From NCBI GenBank assembly GCA_029263315.1, contig JAJCXR010000023.1, forward strand, positions 121,514-185,513: DNA of 64,000 bases, read 5' to 3'. Source of the DNA: Acidobacteriota bacterium. Its GTDB lineage: Bacteria > Acidobacteriota > Thermoanaerobaculia > Multivoradales > J023. Under the pieces are notes generated by a model. That model was not told the origin of the DNA. It ran no database searches and saw only the letters and a program-made list of their open reading frames with translations. Shown in pieces: positions 1 to 8,706 of the stretch. A program made the position numbers and the translations under genes. Each line of letters starts with the position of its first letter. The first letter of the stretch is position 1.

Positions 1-78
1 CTCGACCCATTGAGCCCCTCAGCGCGCATCGAAGCCATCGACGCCCTGCTCGCCGATCTCGAACCAGCGGTGAGCTGA
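1..78 (+). CDS. C-terminal end of an unidentified protein (partial)
   Basis: An open frame runs from the first base and stops at a TGA at 76-78, giving about 25 residues that end in LLADLEPAVS. The next gene starts only 5 bases later, so this is very probably the tail of an upstream gene in the same transcription unit as the kinase. Too little is present to name a family. Confidence 0.5.
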   Translation, partial: LDPLSPSARIEAIDALLADLEPAVS

Positions 79-83
79 TTTCC

Positions 84-2801
84 ATGCCAGAGCCGCACTT
101 CGAAAACACAGCAATACCCGAGCTGTTGGCCCCTGGCCAGCGCATCCAAGACTACCGAATCGAGTCCCTGCTCGGCCGGGGTGGCATGGGCGAGGTGTAT
201 CTGGCGTATGAGGAACATCTCGATCGCCACGTCGCGATCAAGCGGATTCGCACCGATCTACTGGACCATCGCGACGCCCTGCCGCGATTTCGCCGCGAGG
301 CACGGCTGGCGGCACGCCTGAGCCATCCTCACATCGTCCAGGTGTTCAATTTCCTGGCGTTGGATTCCGGCGATTACTTGATCATGGAATACGTTCCGGG
401 CACCCATCTGGCGGCGAGGCTCGATGCGTCGATCGACGCTGCCTCCGCACTGCGCTGGCTAGCACAGGTCGCGGACGGACTCGCCGTTGCCCACAGCCGC
501 GGCCTGGTGCATCGCGACCTGAAGGCCGAGAACGTGCTCATCACCTCCTCCGGCGACGCCAAAATCCTCGACTTCGGCCTCGCCCGGACCCTCGAGCCAA
601 GCCCCCGCGGCGAGACGCTGACCCGCTCGGGCATGTTGCTCGGGACCCTGCGCGCCATGTCGCCCGAGCAGGCGGCGGGGGGACGGGTGGACCCGCGCTC
701 GGATCTCTTCTCCCTCGGGGTGCTGGGTTATGAGCTACTGACCGGGAGCTCCCCCTTCGAAGCCGCCACGCCCCAGGAAACGTTGACCCGCGTCCTCACC
801 TTCGAGCCGCCACCGGTCGACTCGCGAGTCGGAGATCTGCCGCCCGGCCTGGCAGCGCTGATCGGAAGCCTGCTGGCCAAATCGGCCTCGGCGAGGCCTG
901 TGTCCGCCCGGCTGGTGGCCGATCAGCTGGCGGATTTTCTTGCCGACCTACCGCCATCCTCGGGCCCGGCCGTCCAATCCACTGCGCGCTCACCGATACC
1001 AGAAGGCTTCAGCCAAGCACCCACCCCTTGGCCCTCGGTCGGGGGGTCAGGGCCTTCGATTCCCGAACCGCCCGGTGATTTGAGCCCGCTTTCCGATAAC
1101 CCTGCGGCCTCCGCCACCGGTCGCACACCGCGGCGCTGGCCACTGACCGTGGCGGCGCTGCTGGCCATAGCGGCGCTCTTCGGACTGCTGCTGTCAACAC
1201 CGCCGACGGCGCCGATTCGAATCGCCGTGTTGGAACCCACGGTGGAGGCGAGCTCCGATGGGGCGTCGAGTTTGGTAGCTGCAGCGGTGCTCGAATCGAG
1301 CCTTGGCGTCCTGTCGAGCCTTCGCGGCCTTGCCCCGATCGACCCTTCTCAAACGCGAGGGGTGAGCAGCGACCCGGTGAGCGTGGCACGTGCGGTTTCC
1401 GCCCAGGAGGTGCTGACCGCCTCGATTCGTATCGAAGGCGACCAATGCTGGATCTCTCTGCACCGCATCAACGGAGACGACGGCGCCGTGTTGTGGAGCG
1501 AGTCCTTCGAAGCCCCGGCAGGTCGTCGCGACCTGTTGGCCCTCGCCGACGCCGTCCGATGGCAGTGGCGGCGGGCCTACGCGGCAAGAGAGCCACCCGG
1601 CCGCTCTGCGACTCGGGTGACCCCTGAAGCCTACAGCCACTTCCTGGAGGTGCGGGCCGAAATCCACGGCGGTGGCGGGCGCGGGGCGCAGGCCCAACTG
1701 GGAGATCTACGGCAGATCCTAGAGACGGCGCCCGATTTTCTAGAGGCCAGGCTGCTGGCGGTGGACCTGGGGCTCAACCTCTACACCTCACAGCGGCAGG
1801 AGGAGCTTCTCGCTCGGGCCGAAGAGGATCTGCGGTTGGCCCGGAAGTTGGCGCCCGAGGATCCCCGCACGATCTACCGCGACTTTCGTCTGGCGGTGAT
1901 CACGGCAGATTTCACCGCCGCAGCGGAGCACCTCGAGGCCTTCGAGCGCGCTTCGCCGGGGGACGTCGAAGTCCAGGTGGCCAAGGCGTTTCTCGCCGAA
2001 AGCCGAGGCGAGTTACGGAAGGCGGTGGGCTGGCTGGAAAAAGCGGTGGAGAGGTTTCCCTCATGGGCCAATCTCTACCGCTTGGCCCGTCTGGAACAGA
2101 AGATCGGACGGCTCGATGCCGCCCGCGCTCACCTGCGCCAATTGCTAGACCGCTGGCCCGACAGTCCCTGGGGACTCGAGCTTCTGGCCAGCCTCGAGCT
2201 GCAGTACGGCGACTTGGATCGAGCGGAGACCCTGCTGCTGAAGCTGGTCACTCTGCGGCCAGCGCGGTCCCACTGGACCAACCTGGGTCTCACCCAGTTT
2301 CTCCGCCGCCGCTTCAGGGAGGCCACCGAGTCCTACAAAGCGGCGCTGGATCTCGATCCTGAGCATCCCCTGGTGCTGCTCAACCTGGCGGACTGCCGCT
2401 GGGCGCTGGGCGACTTCGACAACGCACGGCGCCACTATCAGGCGGTGCTCGACATCCTCGACGACCGCGCCGTCAGCGACGGGCACTCCGGTTATGACAG
2501 CCTCCTGCGGGCCCAGAGCCTGGCGCATCTGGACAGGGCGCAGGAAGCGGTAGAGCTCACCCTTTCGACGCTGCAAGAGTTTCCGGAAGACTCCGAAGTC
2601 AACTATCAAGCGGCGGTGGTCTACGCCGTGGTCGGTGACTTGGCATCGGCCAAAGTCAACGCCAAGCGGTCGGTCGCCCTCGGGATCGAGCCGCGCTGGC
2701 TCACCATCCCCGCCTTCGAATCTCTGCTCACGGACCCCGAGCTCCGCGCCCTGCTCGACTCTTCCGACCAAACCACCCGCCGCCTCAAGGAGAAATCGTG
2801 A
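84..2801 (+). CDS. Membrane-anchored Ser/Thr protein kinase with C-terminal TPR repeats
   Basis: This 905-residue protein is a Hanks-type (PknB-like) kinase. The glycine loop GRGGMGEV is at residues 31-38, the ATP lysine is K53 in AIKR, the catalytic HRDLKAEN begins at H143, DFG begins at D163, and an APE-like SPEQ follows. A proline-rich linker leads to one hydrophobic helix at about 351-372. The remaining roughly 500 residues are outside the kinase fold and contain TPR-type helices from about 530 to the end, so the kinase is cytoplasmic and the TPR part probably periplasmic. All catalytic motifs are intact. The gene follows the upstream partial gene by 5 bases and overlaps the end of the convergent gene by 17 bases. 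The substrate is unknown; proteins of this layout are common in Acidobacteriota and Myxococcota. Confidence 0.93.
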   Translation: MPEPHFENTAIPELLAPGQRIQDYRIESLLGRGGMGEVYLAYEEHLDRHVAIKRIRTDLLDHRDALPRFRREARLAARLSHPHIVQVFNFLALDSGDYLIMEYVPGTHLAARLDASIDAASALRWLAQVADGLAVAHSRGLVHRDLKAENVLITSSGDAKILDFGLARTLEPSPRGETLTRSGMLLGTLRAMSPEQAAGGRVDPRSDLFSLGVLGYELLTGSSPFEAATPQETLTRVLTFEPPPVDSRVGDLPPGLAALIGSLLAKSASARPVSARLVADQLADFLADLPPSSGPAVQSTARSPIPEGFSQAPTPWPSVGGSGPSIPEPPGDLSPLSDNPAASATGRTPRRWPLTVAALLAIAALFGLLLSTPPTAPIRIAVLEPTVEASSDGASSLVAAAVLESSLGVLSSLRGLAPIDPSQTRGVSSDPVSVARAVSAQEVLTASIRIEGDQCWISLHRINGDDGAVLWSESFEAPAGRRDLLALADAVRWQWRRAYAAREPPGRSATRVTPEAYSHFLEVRAEIHGGGGRGAQAQLGDLRQILETAPDFLEARLLAVDLGLNLYTSQRQEELLARAEEDLRLARKLAPEDPRTIYRDFRLAVITADFTAAAEHLEAFERASPGDVEVQVAKAFLAESRGELRKAVGWLEKAVERFPSWANLYRLARLEQKIGRLDAARAHLRQLLDRWPDSPWGLELLASLELQYGDLDRAETLLLKLVTLRPARSHWTNLGLTQFLRRRFREATESYKAALDLDPEHPLVLLNLADCRWALGDFDNARRHYQAVLDILDDRAVSDGHSGYDSLLRAQSLAHLDRAQEAVELTLSTLQEFPEDSEVNYQAAVVYAVVGDLASAKVNAKRSVALGIEPRWLTIPAFESLLTDPELRALLDSSDQTTRRLKEKS

Positions 2802-3567
2802 GCACGCCGCTGTTGTCGACCGCGGGGTCTTCACTGGTGACCACCAGACGGCGCCCGGTCCCCGCGGCGACGATCGCCGCATCGTAAAAGAAGCTCCCGG
2901 CATGCCCACTGTTTCCCGACCCGATCACTTTCATCGTCCGCCCATCGTCGCGGGGATTGAGCTGCGGCGAAACCGAGACCACCGACAAGTTGAGAAAAGG
3001 GCCAAAGAAGTGGTTGAGGGGTCGATTCCGGTGCGGCTTGAATCGAATCTCTGGAATCCAGGGAATCGGCCCGAAGTCGTTGGGCACAAAAAAATTCCAA
3101 GTCACCACTCCGTTCGATCGCAGCTTGCAGGTGTCGGTGGAAACCCCCAGAGTCCAGATCTTGCCTTGCCGCACCAGTCGTACATCGATCTCGGTGGGGA
3201 ATTCAGGGTGTTCGACCCGGTTGGCGAGGGTTGCCAGCTCGCTTTCGGCAAACAACGAGCCATCGGGCAAAAAAACCTGGGCACGGTAACGGTAGGGAGA
3301 ATTACGTTTTGACTTCAGGCCGGTGTTGCCTTGGCCGAGAACTTGTGAGCGTCTCTGCACCAGACTGGTGAAGGGCCCCAGCGCCATCTCCTGAACATCC
3401 TTCAGCGAAAGATCGGCGGGAATTTCGAAGCTGATCTGAGGAACGCAATGATTGGGAATGCCGAGGAAGGTCCATTGCACCGAATCGCCTGCACCCAACC
3501 TGATGGTGGGGCCTTCGATTGTGAGAGACTTTCCGTCATAGTGAACCACGACCTGCAAGTTCTTCAT
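2785..3567 (-). CDS. Uncharacterised beta-rich protein, about 260 residues
   Basis: The ATG at 3567 is chosen over an upstream start at 3627 because it has a clear AAGGAG ribosome site 6 bases before it. The protein has no signal peptide or membrane helix. It has two similar-looking halves, each opening with a short strand-rich stretch followed by a line containing VxWTF or VTWNFF and a proline-rich loop, which suggests two related beta-sandwich modules (inference). I do not recognise a family. It is divergent from the FHA sigma54 activator (starts about 105 bases apart), so the activator may control it. Confidence 0.75.
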   Translation of the reverse strand: MKNLQVVVHYDGKSLTIEGPTIRLGAGDSVQWTFLGIPNHCVPQISFEIPADLSLKDVQEMALGPFTSLVQRRSQVLGQGNTGLKSKRNSPYRYRAQVFLPDGSLFAESELATLANRVEHPEFPTEIDVRLVRQGKIWTLGVSTDTCKLRSNGVVTWNFFVPNDFGPIPWIPEIRFKPHRNRPLNHFFGPFLNLSVVSVSPQLNPRDDGRTMKVIGSGNSGHAGSFFYDAAIVAAGTGRRLVVTSEDPAVDNSGVLTISP

Positions 3568-3671
3568 TTTGATCTCCTTTTCGATGAGTCTGCGGAATGG
3601 AGGGATCGTTCGCCTCAAGGAAAGCAAGATTCATGCAAGATGCTCTTCAACGGACAGAGGAGAACCGCAGT

Positions 3672-5609
3672 ATGCCACGGGGGGCGAGCGCCAGGCTGCT
3701 CGCCGTCGGCGGATCGTTGCAGGGACAGAGCTTCGAGCTCGCTCAGCAGGAGCTCCGCATCGGCCGGCATCCGGACAACGGGCTGCAACTCCGCGAGATG
3801 GCGGTCTCCCGCCAGCACTGCCGAATCTCCAGGGGCGCAGAAAGTTGGATCCTCGAAGACCTGGGGAGCCGACGCGGCACCCTGTTGAACGGGCTGCCGG
3901 TCACCACTCAACCCCTGACCTCGGGGGACCTGCTGCACATCGGCGACGCGAGCTTCCTCTTCCTCGAGGGACCGGCCGCGGCGGCGGATTCCTCGCACAT
4001 CGCCTGGAACGATCGCGATCTCGCCGCGCAATCGACCTTGGCTCTCGAGCGCCGGCACGACTTCAAGGCTCAGCTGGCCCGCTCCCTCGGGGATCACCAA
4101 CGCTTGGTCCAAGAGCTCCAGGTGCTGCTCGATCTGGCCTCTTCGCTACCCTCGGCCACCTCTCCTCAGGCGGTGGCCGAAGCCGCGCTCGAGTTACTGG
4201 CACGGACGGCACCGATCGCGCACGCCGCCGTCCTGTGGCTCGATGCCACCTCCGAGCTCCAGCCGCTGGCGGTATGGCATGGGACGACGGCGGAAGGCCC
4301 CCTGGAGGTCAGTCGCCAGCTCACCGAACAGGCGGCACAGAGAGGCGGCACGGTCTGGTTCCGCGGCCACCTCGCCACGGAAACCGAGGTCACGTCCGAG
4401 AGCCTGCGAGCGCTGGTGGAGCACGCCGCCATCGCGGTGCCGCTGCGCCAAGCGACGTGTTTGGTCGGGATGCTCTATCTCGAAGACCGTTCACCGGCGG
4501 CGGCTTTCGACCAGGATCACCTGCCCTGGCTCGACGCCGTGGGCGCCTTGCTGGCCCCCACCCTGGTGGCGGCGCACCAGCAGCAGAAGCTGCGGGGCGA
4601 GAATCAGCGCCTGGCCGAAGAAGCTTTCGACACGCGAATGGTGGGCGAGAGCCCACCGATGCAGAAACTCATCGCCTTGCTGCGCCGGGTGGCGCCCAGC
4701 GATTCGACGGTGTTGATCTGCGGCGAAAGCGGCACCGGCAAGGAGTTGGTCGCCCGCGCCCTGCACCGCAACAGCCGCCGGGCCGACGGCCCCTTTGTTG
4801 GCATCAACTGCGCCACCCTCACCGCGACCCTTCTCGAGAGCGAGCTCTTCGGCCACGAACGGGGCGCCTTCACCGGAGCGGTTGTCCGCCGGACGGGCAA
4901 GGTGGAAGTCGCTGACGGCGGCACCCTATTTCTCGACGAGGTGGGTGAGATCCCCCTCGAGCTTCAGGCCAAACTGCTGCGGGTGCTGCAGGAACGGGAA
5001 TTCGAGCGGGTGGGGGGCAACAAACCCATCAAGGTGGATGTGCGGGTGGTCGCGGCAACCAACCGGGAGCTCGAAAAGTCCATCGCCGAGGGTACCTTCC
5101 GGGAGGATCTTTTCTATCGGCTCAACGTCATCACCCTCTCCCTGCCGCCGCTGCGCCTGCGCACCGGCGACATTGCCCGTCTGGCTGAACATTTCGTCAC
5201 CGCCCACGGCCAGAGCCAGGGTCGTCCCGGGCTACGGCTTTCGCCCGCCGCCGGAAAGTGCCTCGCCCGGTACCGCTGGCCGGGCAACGTGCGTGAGCTG
5301 TCGAACGCCATCGAGCGTGCGGTGGTGCTCGCCGAGGGGGCCTCGATCGAGGTCGAGGACCTTCCCGAGACCGTCGCCGAGGCGGCCGGCGATCCGGCGG
5401 CCGGCGCTCCGGCGGCCGGCGATCCGAGCGAAGATCTCGCATCCTCCTACCATCAGAGCGTCGCCGAGGCGAAGAAACGCATCCTACGGGACGCCCTGGC
5501 CGAAGCCGACGGCAACTTCGCCACCGCCGCCCGTCGGCTGGGGCTGCGTCGCACCTACCTGCACCGCTTGGTGAGCAACCTGGGCCTGCGCGCCGAAATC
5601 GATTCCTAG
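3672..5609 (+). CDS. FHA-GAF-AAA+ sigma54-dependent transcriptional activator
   Basis: The 645-residue protein has an N-terminal FHA domain (about 8-90, with IGRHPDN and SRQHC), a GAF-like domain (about 130-310), a sigma54 AAA+ domain and a C-terminal Fis-type helix-turn-helix (about 605-640, AEADGNFATAARRLG). Walker A is GESGTGKE near 351, the sigma54-contact loop is GAFTGA near 398, and Walker B is GTLFLDEVGE. An intact GAFTGA loop predicts a working activator of RpoN promoters. The FHA domain would read a phosphothreonine, and a Ser/Thr kinase is coded just upstream, so the two may be linked (inference). ATG 3672 has AGGAG 9 bases upstream; in-frame starts at 3633 and 3597 are possible. 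A three-copy near-perfect 15-bp tandem repeat (about 5385-5430) codes an Ala/Gly/Pro linker before the DNA-binding domain. Confidence 0.93.
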   Translation: MPRGASARLLAVGGSLQGQSFELAQQELRIGRHPDNGLQLREMAVSRQHCRISRGAESWILEDLGSRRGTLLNGLPVTTQPLTSGDLLHIGDASFLFLEGPAAAADSSHIAWNDRDLAAQSTLALERRHDFKAQLARSLGDHQRLVQELQVLLDLASSLPSATSPQAVAEAALELLARTAPIAHAAVLWLDATSELQPLAVWHGTTAEGPLEVSRQLTEQAAQRGGTVWFRGHLATETEVTSESLRALVEHAAIAVPLRQATCLVGMLYLEDRSPAAAFDQDHLPWLDAVGALLAPTLVAAHQQQKLRGENQRLAEEAFDTRMVGESPPMQKLIALLRRVAPSDSTVLICGESGTGKELVARALHRNSRRADGPFVGINCATLTATLLESELFGHERGAFTGAVVRRTGKVEVADGGTLFLDEVGEIPLELQAKLLRVLQEREFERVGGNKPIKVDVRVVAATNRELEKSIAEGTFREDLFYRLNVITLSLPPLRLRTGDIARLAEHFVTAHGQSQGRPGLRLSPAAGKCLARYRWPGNVRELSNAIERAVVLAEGASIEVEDLPETVAEAAGDPAAGAPAAGDPSEDLASSYHQSVAEAKKRILRDALAEADGNFATAARRLGLRRTYLHRLVSNLGLRAEIDS

Positions 5610-5636
5610 CAGCTGGCGTATCTCATCAGATACACG

Positions 5637-5658
5637 AGCGTGCCCTTCTCGGCACGCT
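5637..5658 (+). terminator. Hairpin after the sigma54 activator
   Basis: AGCGTGCC (5637-5644) pairs perfectly with GGCACGCT (5651-5658) around a 6-base loop, 28 bases after the stop codon. It lacks a strong T-run, so it may end transcription weakly or stabilise the mRNA 3' end. Confidence 0.45.
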
Positions 5659-5835
5659 GTCATCTCCCCATCCCGCCCAACCCCCCAGAACCGGCCTCGG
5701 AAGGCGCGATTTCGCCCTGGCACGCCCTGTGCTCTAGGGGATTCTCGAATCGATTCTGAATCCCAGCTCGCGAGCCGACACCCAAGACGACGACTTGAAT
5801 CTTTCACACCACGCATCCTTCACGAGGAGAGCACC

Positions 5836-6810
5836 TTGTTCCAAGCAACACTAGTCAGCAATTCCGACGCCTCGAAGTACGCCTACGGCATGACCATGAA
5901 GTCCCAGGGCATCTTTCTCGCCTGGCTGGCCGAGAATGGCGGCACCGTCTCCAGCCGTCAGGGATCGAACGGAAAGGTGAGCACGGGTCAGAAGGGATCC
6001 CGCGGTCCCTCCATGGCGAGCCGCGCCGGTACGCCCCACATCGCCTATCGCGACGGTTCCTCCGGCACCTCAGGGGCACCGATCCTAGCCGGCCCGTACG
6101 ACGGCTCCAAGTGGTCGATGAGCCCCGTCATCACGGCGGCCAACGATCATCCCAAGACCGACCAACCGGTGTCCCTCAGCCCCTTCGGGAACGACCTCTA
6201 CATGGCCTACAAGCAAAGCGACCACACCGTCGGTATCTCCTGGTTCAACGGAACCCAGTGGCAGGGATACGCCAATTCCGAGCATGCCATCGCCAACAAC
6301 GCCAACCCAAAAGTGGCCGCTAACGGCAACTCCCACGGCGACGACTATGTGATCACCAGTCGGGGTCCATCGATCGCCAACCTGGCGGTCAACAGTGTCG
6401 AAAGTCTGTATCTCGCCTTCAAAGAGAACGGCGGCAAAGGCCACGTCTACTTCGGTTCCAGCACCAAGCCGTCGGACCCCAGATCGTGGAACAATCTGGC
6501 GCGCCTCGGCAAGGCCTACAAGACCAACGGTACCCCCGCTCTGGCCGCCTGGAACGGTAAGATCGTGCTCGTCTTCCCCAACGCCGAGGAAAGCAACCGG
6601 CTGTACACCGCCGTCTTCAATCCGTCGAGCCAAAGCTGGTCCGAGCTGGCGGTGATCAAGGACGGAGGCACCCCGCTCGACCCCGGGAACGACAAGGAGA
6701 CCGCCGCCACCAACGTCTCGCTGATCGGGGACGATGCCAATCGGCGACTCTTCGTGTCCTTCGTCCAGGATAAGAAAATCAGGCTCTATTCACTGATCGA
6801 GAAGAGCTGA
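5836..6810 (+). CDS. Beta-propeller-like (sialidase/lectin-like) protein, TTG start
   Basis: The frame opens with TTG at 5836, with GAGGAG at 5824-5829 six bases upstream, which supports this uncommon start. The 324-residue product has no signal peptide or membrane segment. It repeats a blade-like pattern of about 50 residues: GPSMASRAGTPHIAYRDG, VSLSPFGNDLYMAYKQ, GPSIAN...ESLYLAFKENG, GTPALAAWNGKIVLVF, and VSLIGDD...RLFVSFVQD. This suggests a five- or six-bladed propeller resembling sialidase or fucose-lectin folds. I cannot assign a substrate, and no sialidase Asp-box is convincing. It stands alone between two hairpins. Confidence 0.8.
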   Translation: MFQATLVSNSDASKYAYGMTMKSQGIFLAWLAENGGTVSSRQGSNGKVSTGQKGSRGPSMASRAGTPHIAYRDGSSGTSGAPILAGPYDGSKWSMSPVITAANDHPKTDQPVSLSPFGNDLYMAYKQSDHTVGISWFNGTQWQGYANSEHAIANNANPKVAANGNSHGDDYVITSRGPSIANLAVNSVESLYLAFKENGGKGHVYFGSSTKPSDPRSWNNLARLGKAYKTNGTPALAAWNGKIVLVFPNAEESNRLYTAVFNPSSQSWSELAVIKDGGTPLDPGNDKETAATNVSLIGDDANRRLFVSFVQDKKIRLYSLIEKS

Positions 6811-6825
6811 TCCGCTGATCAGCGC

Positions 6826-6849
6826 CCTTGGGACTCCACGATCCCAAGG
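6826..6849 (+). terminator. Hairpin after the beta-propeller gene
   Basis: CCTTGGGA (6826-6833) pairs perfectly with TCCCAAGG (6842-6849) around an 8-base loop, 15 bases after the stop codon. There is no T-run. Confidence 0.5.
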
Positions 6850-7356
6850 TCTTGACGCGCCGCCGGGCCATCGTTCCAAGCGAGATCCGGCGGCGCTTTG
6901 CGTTGTGACCTCAGAGTGCTCGCCCAACGACTTCGAAGATCGAGCTCCGAGGTCGAAGCCAAGCTCAAGAACAAAGCCAAGGGCGCCAACGTTTCATCAG
7001 CTTTGGGATCGATGCGTCCTGCCCAAGCTCGGCAAGCCCATTCAATCAGCCCTTCAGAGTTGCTCCGAGTTGAGAAAAATTCCGCCGATGAGATCCCCGA
7101 CGGACCATGTCCTGATTCGATTCCCACTCGCGGCCAACCCGCCGCAGCTCACCACTCTGGCCGCCAGCTCGACCCGATAGGGGCCGAGTGTCAGTTCCTT
7201 GTGGAGACCAGCACCAGCCGCTAAACTAGCGCTATCTATATGGTGCTACCTATATTACCTATGTATTGACACTGCGAACGGTCCACCAGCTGATCTACAG
7301 ATATTCACCAGCGACTGGGCCTGACGGTCCGGACTTCGAGGGTCAAGGGGATTGAT
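6850..7356. other. Intergenic region without a supported gene
   Basis: Short open frames here have no family signal or convincing ribosome site. The last 130 bases become AT-rich and contain the dyad described separately, so this end is probably the histidine kinase promoter. Confidence 0.4.
7237..7255. promoter_or_regulatory. AT-rich imperfect dyad upstream of the histidine kinase
   Basis: TATATGGT and ACCTATAT flank the centre GCT and form an inverted repeat with one mismatch, in an otherwise GC-rich area. A TTGACA lies at 7266-7271 without a well-spaced -10. It could be an operator; this rests on symmetry and base composition only. Confidence 0.25.
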
Positions 7357-8442
7357 TTGCCCATTCGGGATACCGATCAGCAAGGCTTGAGAGACGCTTC
7401 CGACGATCACTGCTTGGAGCCTTCGGCCGATGAGAGCGCCTGGCGGGCCATGGTCGACGCGGTTCCCCAGGGCATTCTCCATCTGGCCGACGACGGAGTC
7501 ATTCTGCGGGCCAATCTCAAGGCCCGAGAGCTGATCGGCGACCATGCGGAGCTCGCGACGTTGGCCCACCTCGAGCCCTGGGCCACGGCCAAGGGACTCT
7601 TGGCCTTGAGCACCGTTTCAGGCATCGGTGATGTCAGGGAGGTGACCGATCCGACGACGGATCGCAGGTGGGAAATCAGAATCAGCCGACCCCAGCCCTC
7701 CGGCGGTGCGGTGATGGTTCTGCTTGACATCACCGAGCGGGTCCTTTTGGAATCCAAGCTACAACGCCGTGATCATTTAGGTGTCTTGGGTCAGCTGGTC
7801 TACGGAATCAGCCACAAGATCCGGAGCAATTTATTTGGCATCACTGGGGTGACGGATGTGCTCGCCTCGAGAATCGGTGACGACCCTGAGATCGCCTCGT
7901 TTCTGGACATGCAGCATCGTCAGTCCCAACGAACCGTCGACGTGCTCGACCGCCTGATGCAATACGCTGGCCCCACGGAAGGCCAGGACTCGCTCGGTCC
8001 CATCGGACCAGTGCTCGCGGCAGCCTTGCTGGAAGCTAGGTCGGCGTGTGACGACCAAGATACCGCCTGCCGTTGGCTGCTCGACCCGGCCCTGCCGGAC
8101 TTTTCCAGGGACCGTGAGCAGCTGACCATCGCCTTCTCCCACGTCTTGCAGAACGCCCTCGAGCACAGCCCGGAAGGCGGCGGAATTTCGATTCGGGGCG
8201 AGACGTACAGGGACGGTAGCGGCGATGGGGTCCAGATCGACATCGAGGACGAAGGTCCCGGGGTGGCAGAGAAAGACCTACCGAGGATCTTCGAGCCCTT
8301 TTTCAGTCGCCGCGCCCAAAGTCATGGCCTGGGGCTTTCGATCGCTCGCCGCATCGTGGAAGATCATCACGGCAGCATCTCAGCCGACAACCCGCACGGT
8401 GGCGGTTGTCGCATCCGCATCAAGATCCCGTCCAAGCGCTGA
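7357..8442 (+). CDS. Soluble PAS-domain sensor histidine kinase with an unusual H-box
   Basis: The 361-residue protein has no membrane helix, so it is cytoplasmic. A PAS domain (about 28-125) opens with WRAMVDAVPQGILHLADDG. A dimerisation/H-box helix follows with GISHKIRSNL, then an HATPase domain with N-box LQNALEHS, G1 DEGPGV, F-box FEPFFS and G2 HGLGLSIA. The family normally has HE(I/L)RNPL; here the acidic residue after the histidine is lysine, which may alter its kinase/phosphatase balance. The TTG at 7357 is the only reasonable start before the PAS domain, because the frame opens at 7294 with no ATG or GTG. No response regulator gene is adjacent, so it is an orphan. Confidence 0.85.
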   Translation: MPIRDTDQQGLRDASDDHCLEPSADESAWRAMVDAVPQGILHLADDGVILRANLKARELIGDHAELATLAHLEPWATAKGLLALSTVSGIGDVREVTDPTTDRRWEIRISRPQPSGGAVMVLLDITERVLLESKLQRRDHLGVLGQLVYGISHKIRSNLFGITGVTDVLASRIGDDPEIASFLDMQHRQSQRTVDVLDRLMQYAGPTEGQDSLGPIGPVLAAALLEARSACDDQDTACRWLLDPALPDFSRDREQLTIAFSHVLQNALEHSPEGGGISIRGETYRDGSGDGVQIDIEDEGPGVAEKDLPRIFEPFFSRRAQSHGLGLSIARRIVEDHHGSISADNPHGGGCRIRIKIPSKR

Positions 8443-8706
8443 GCGGATCACCGTCTTTCGGACCAATGTCCTACCATCCTCCCCCAGACCAAGCCGAAGA
8501 AGGGCTGCGCCCCTTTGGTTGACCGAGACTGGAGCCCATGCCGAGGGACAGGCCCCGCCCCTTGAGGTGGTGTCTACTTTCTCCGTGGCAAGTACGATGA
8601 TCCCTAGCTACACGATGGAGCTTCGCCTGCCCACCGCCACCTCGGCGACCCTCACTTCAGAACCCTAACCTTCGGGGCGACACCCCGAGCTCGAAGGATC
8701 TTCGTC

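Noticed and set aside
8225..8668. A plus-strand frame starting inside the histidine kinase gene
   Set aside because: It is a shifted frame of the HATPase domain with Ser/Arg-rich low-complexity sequence.
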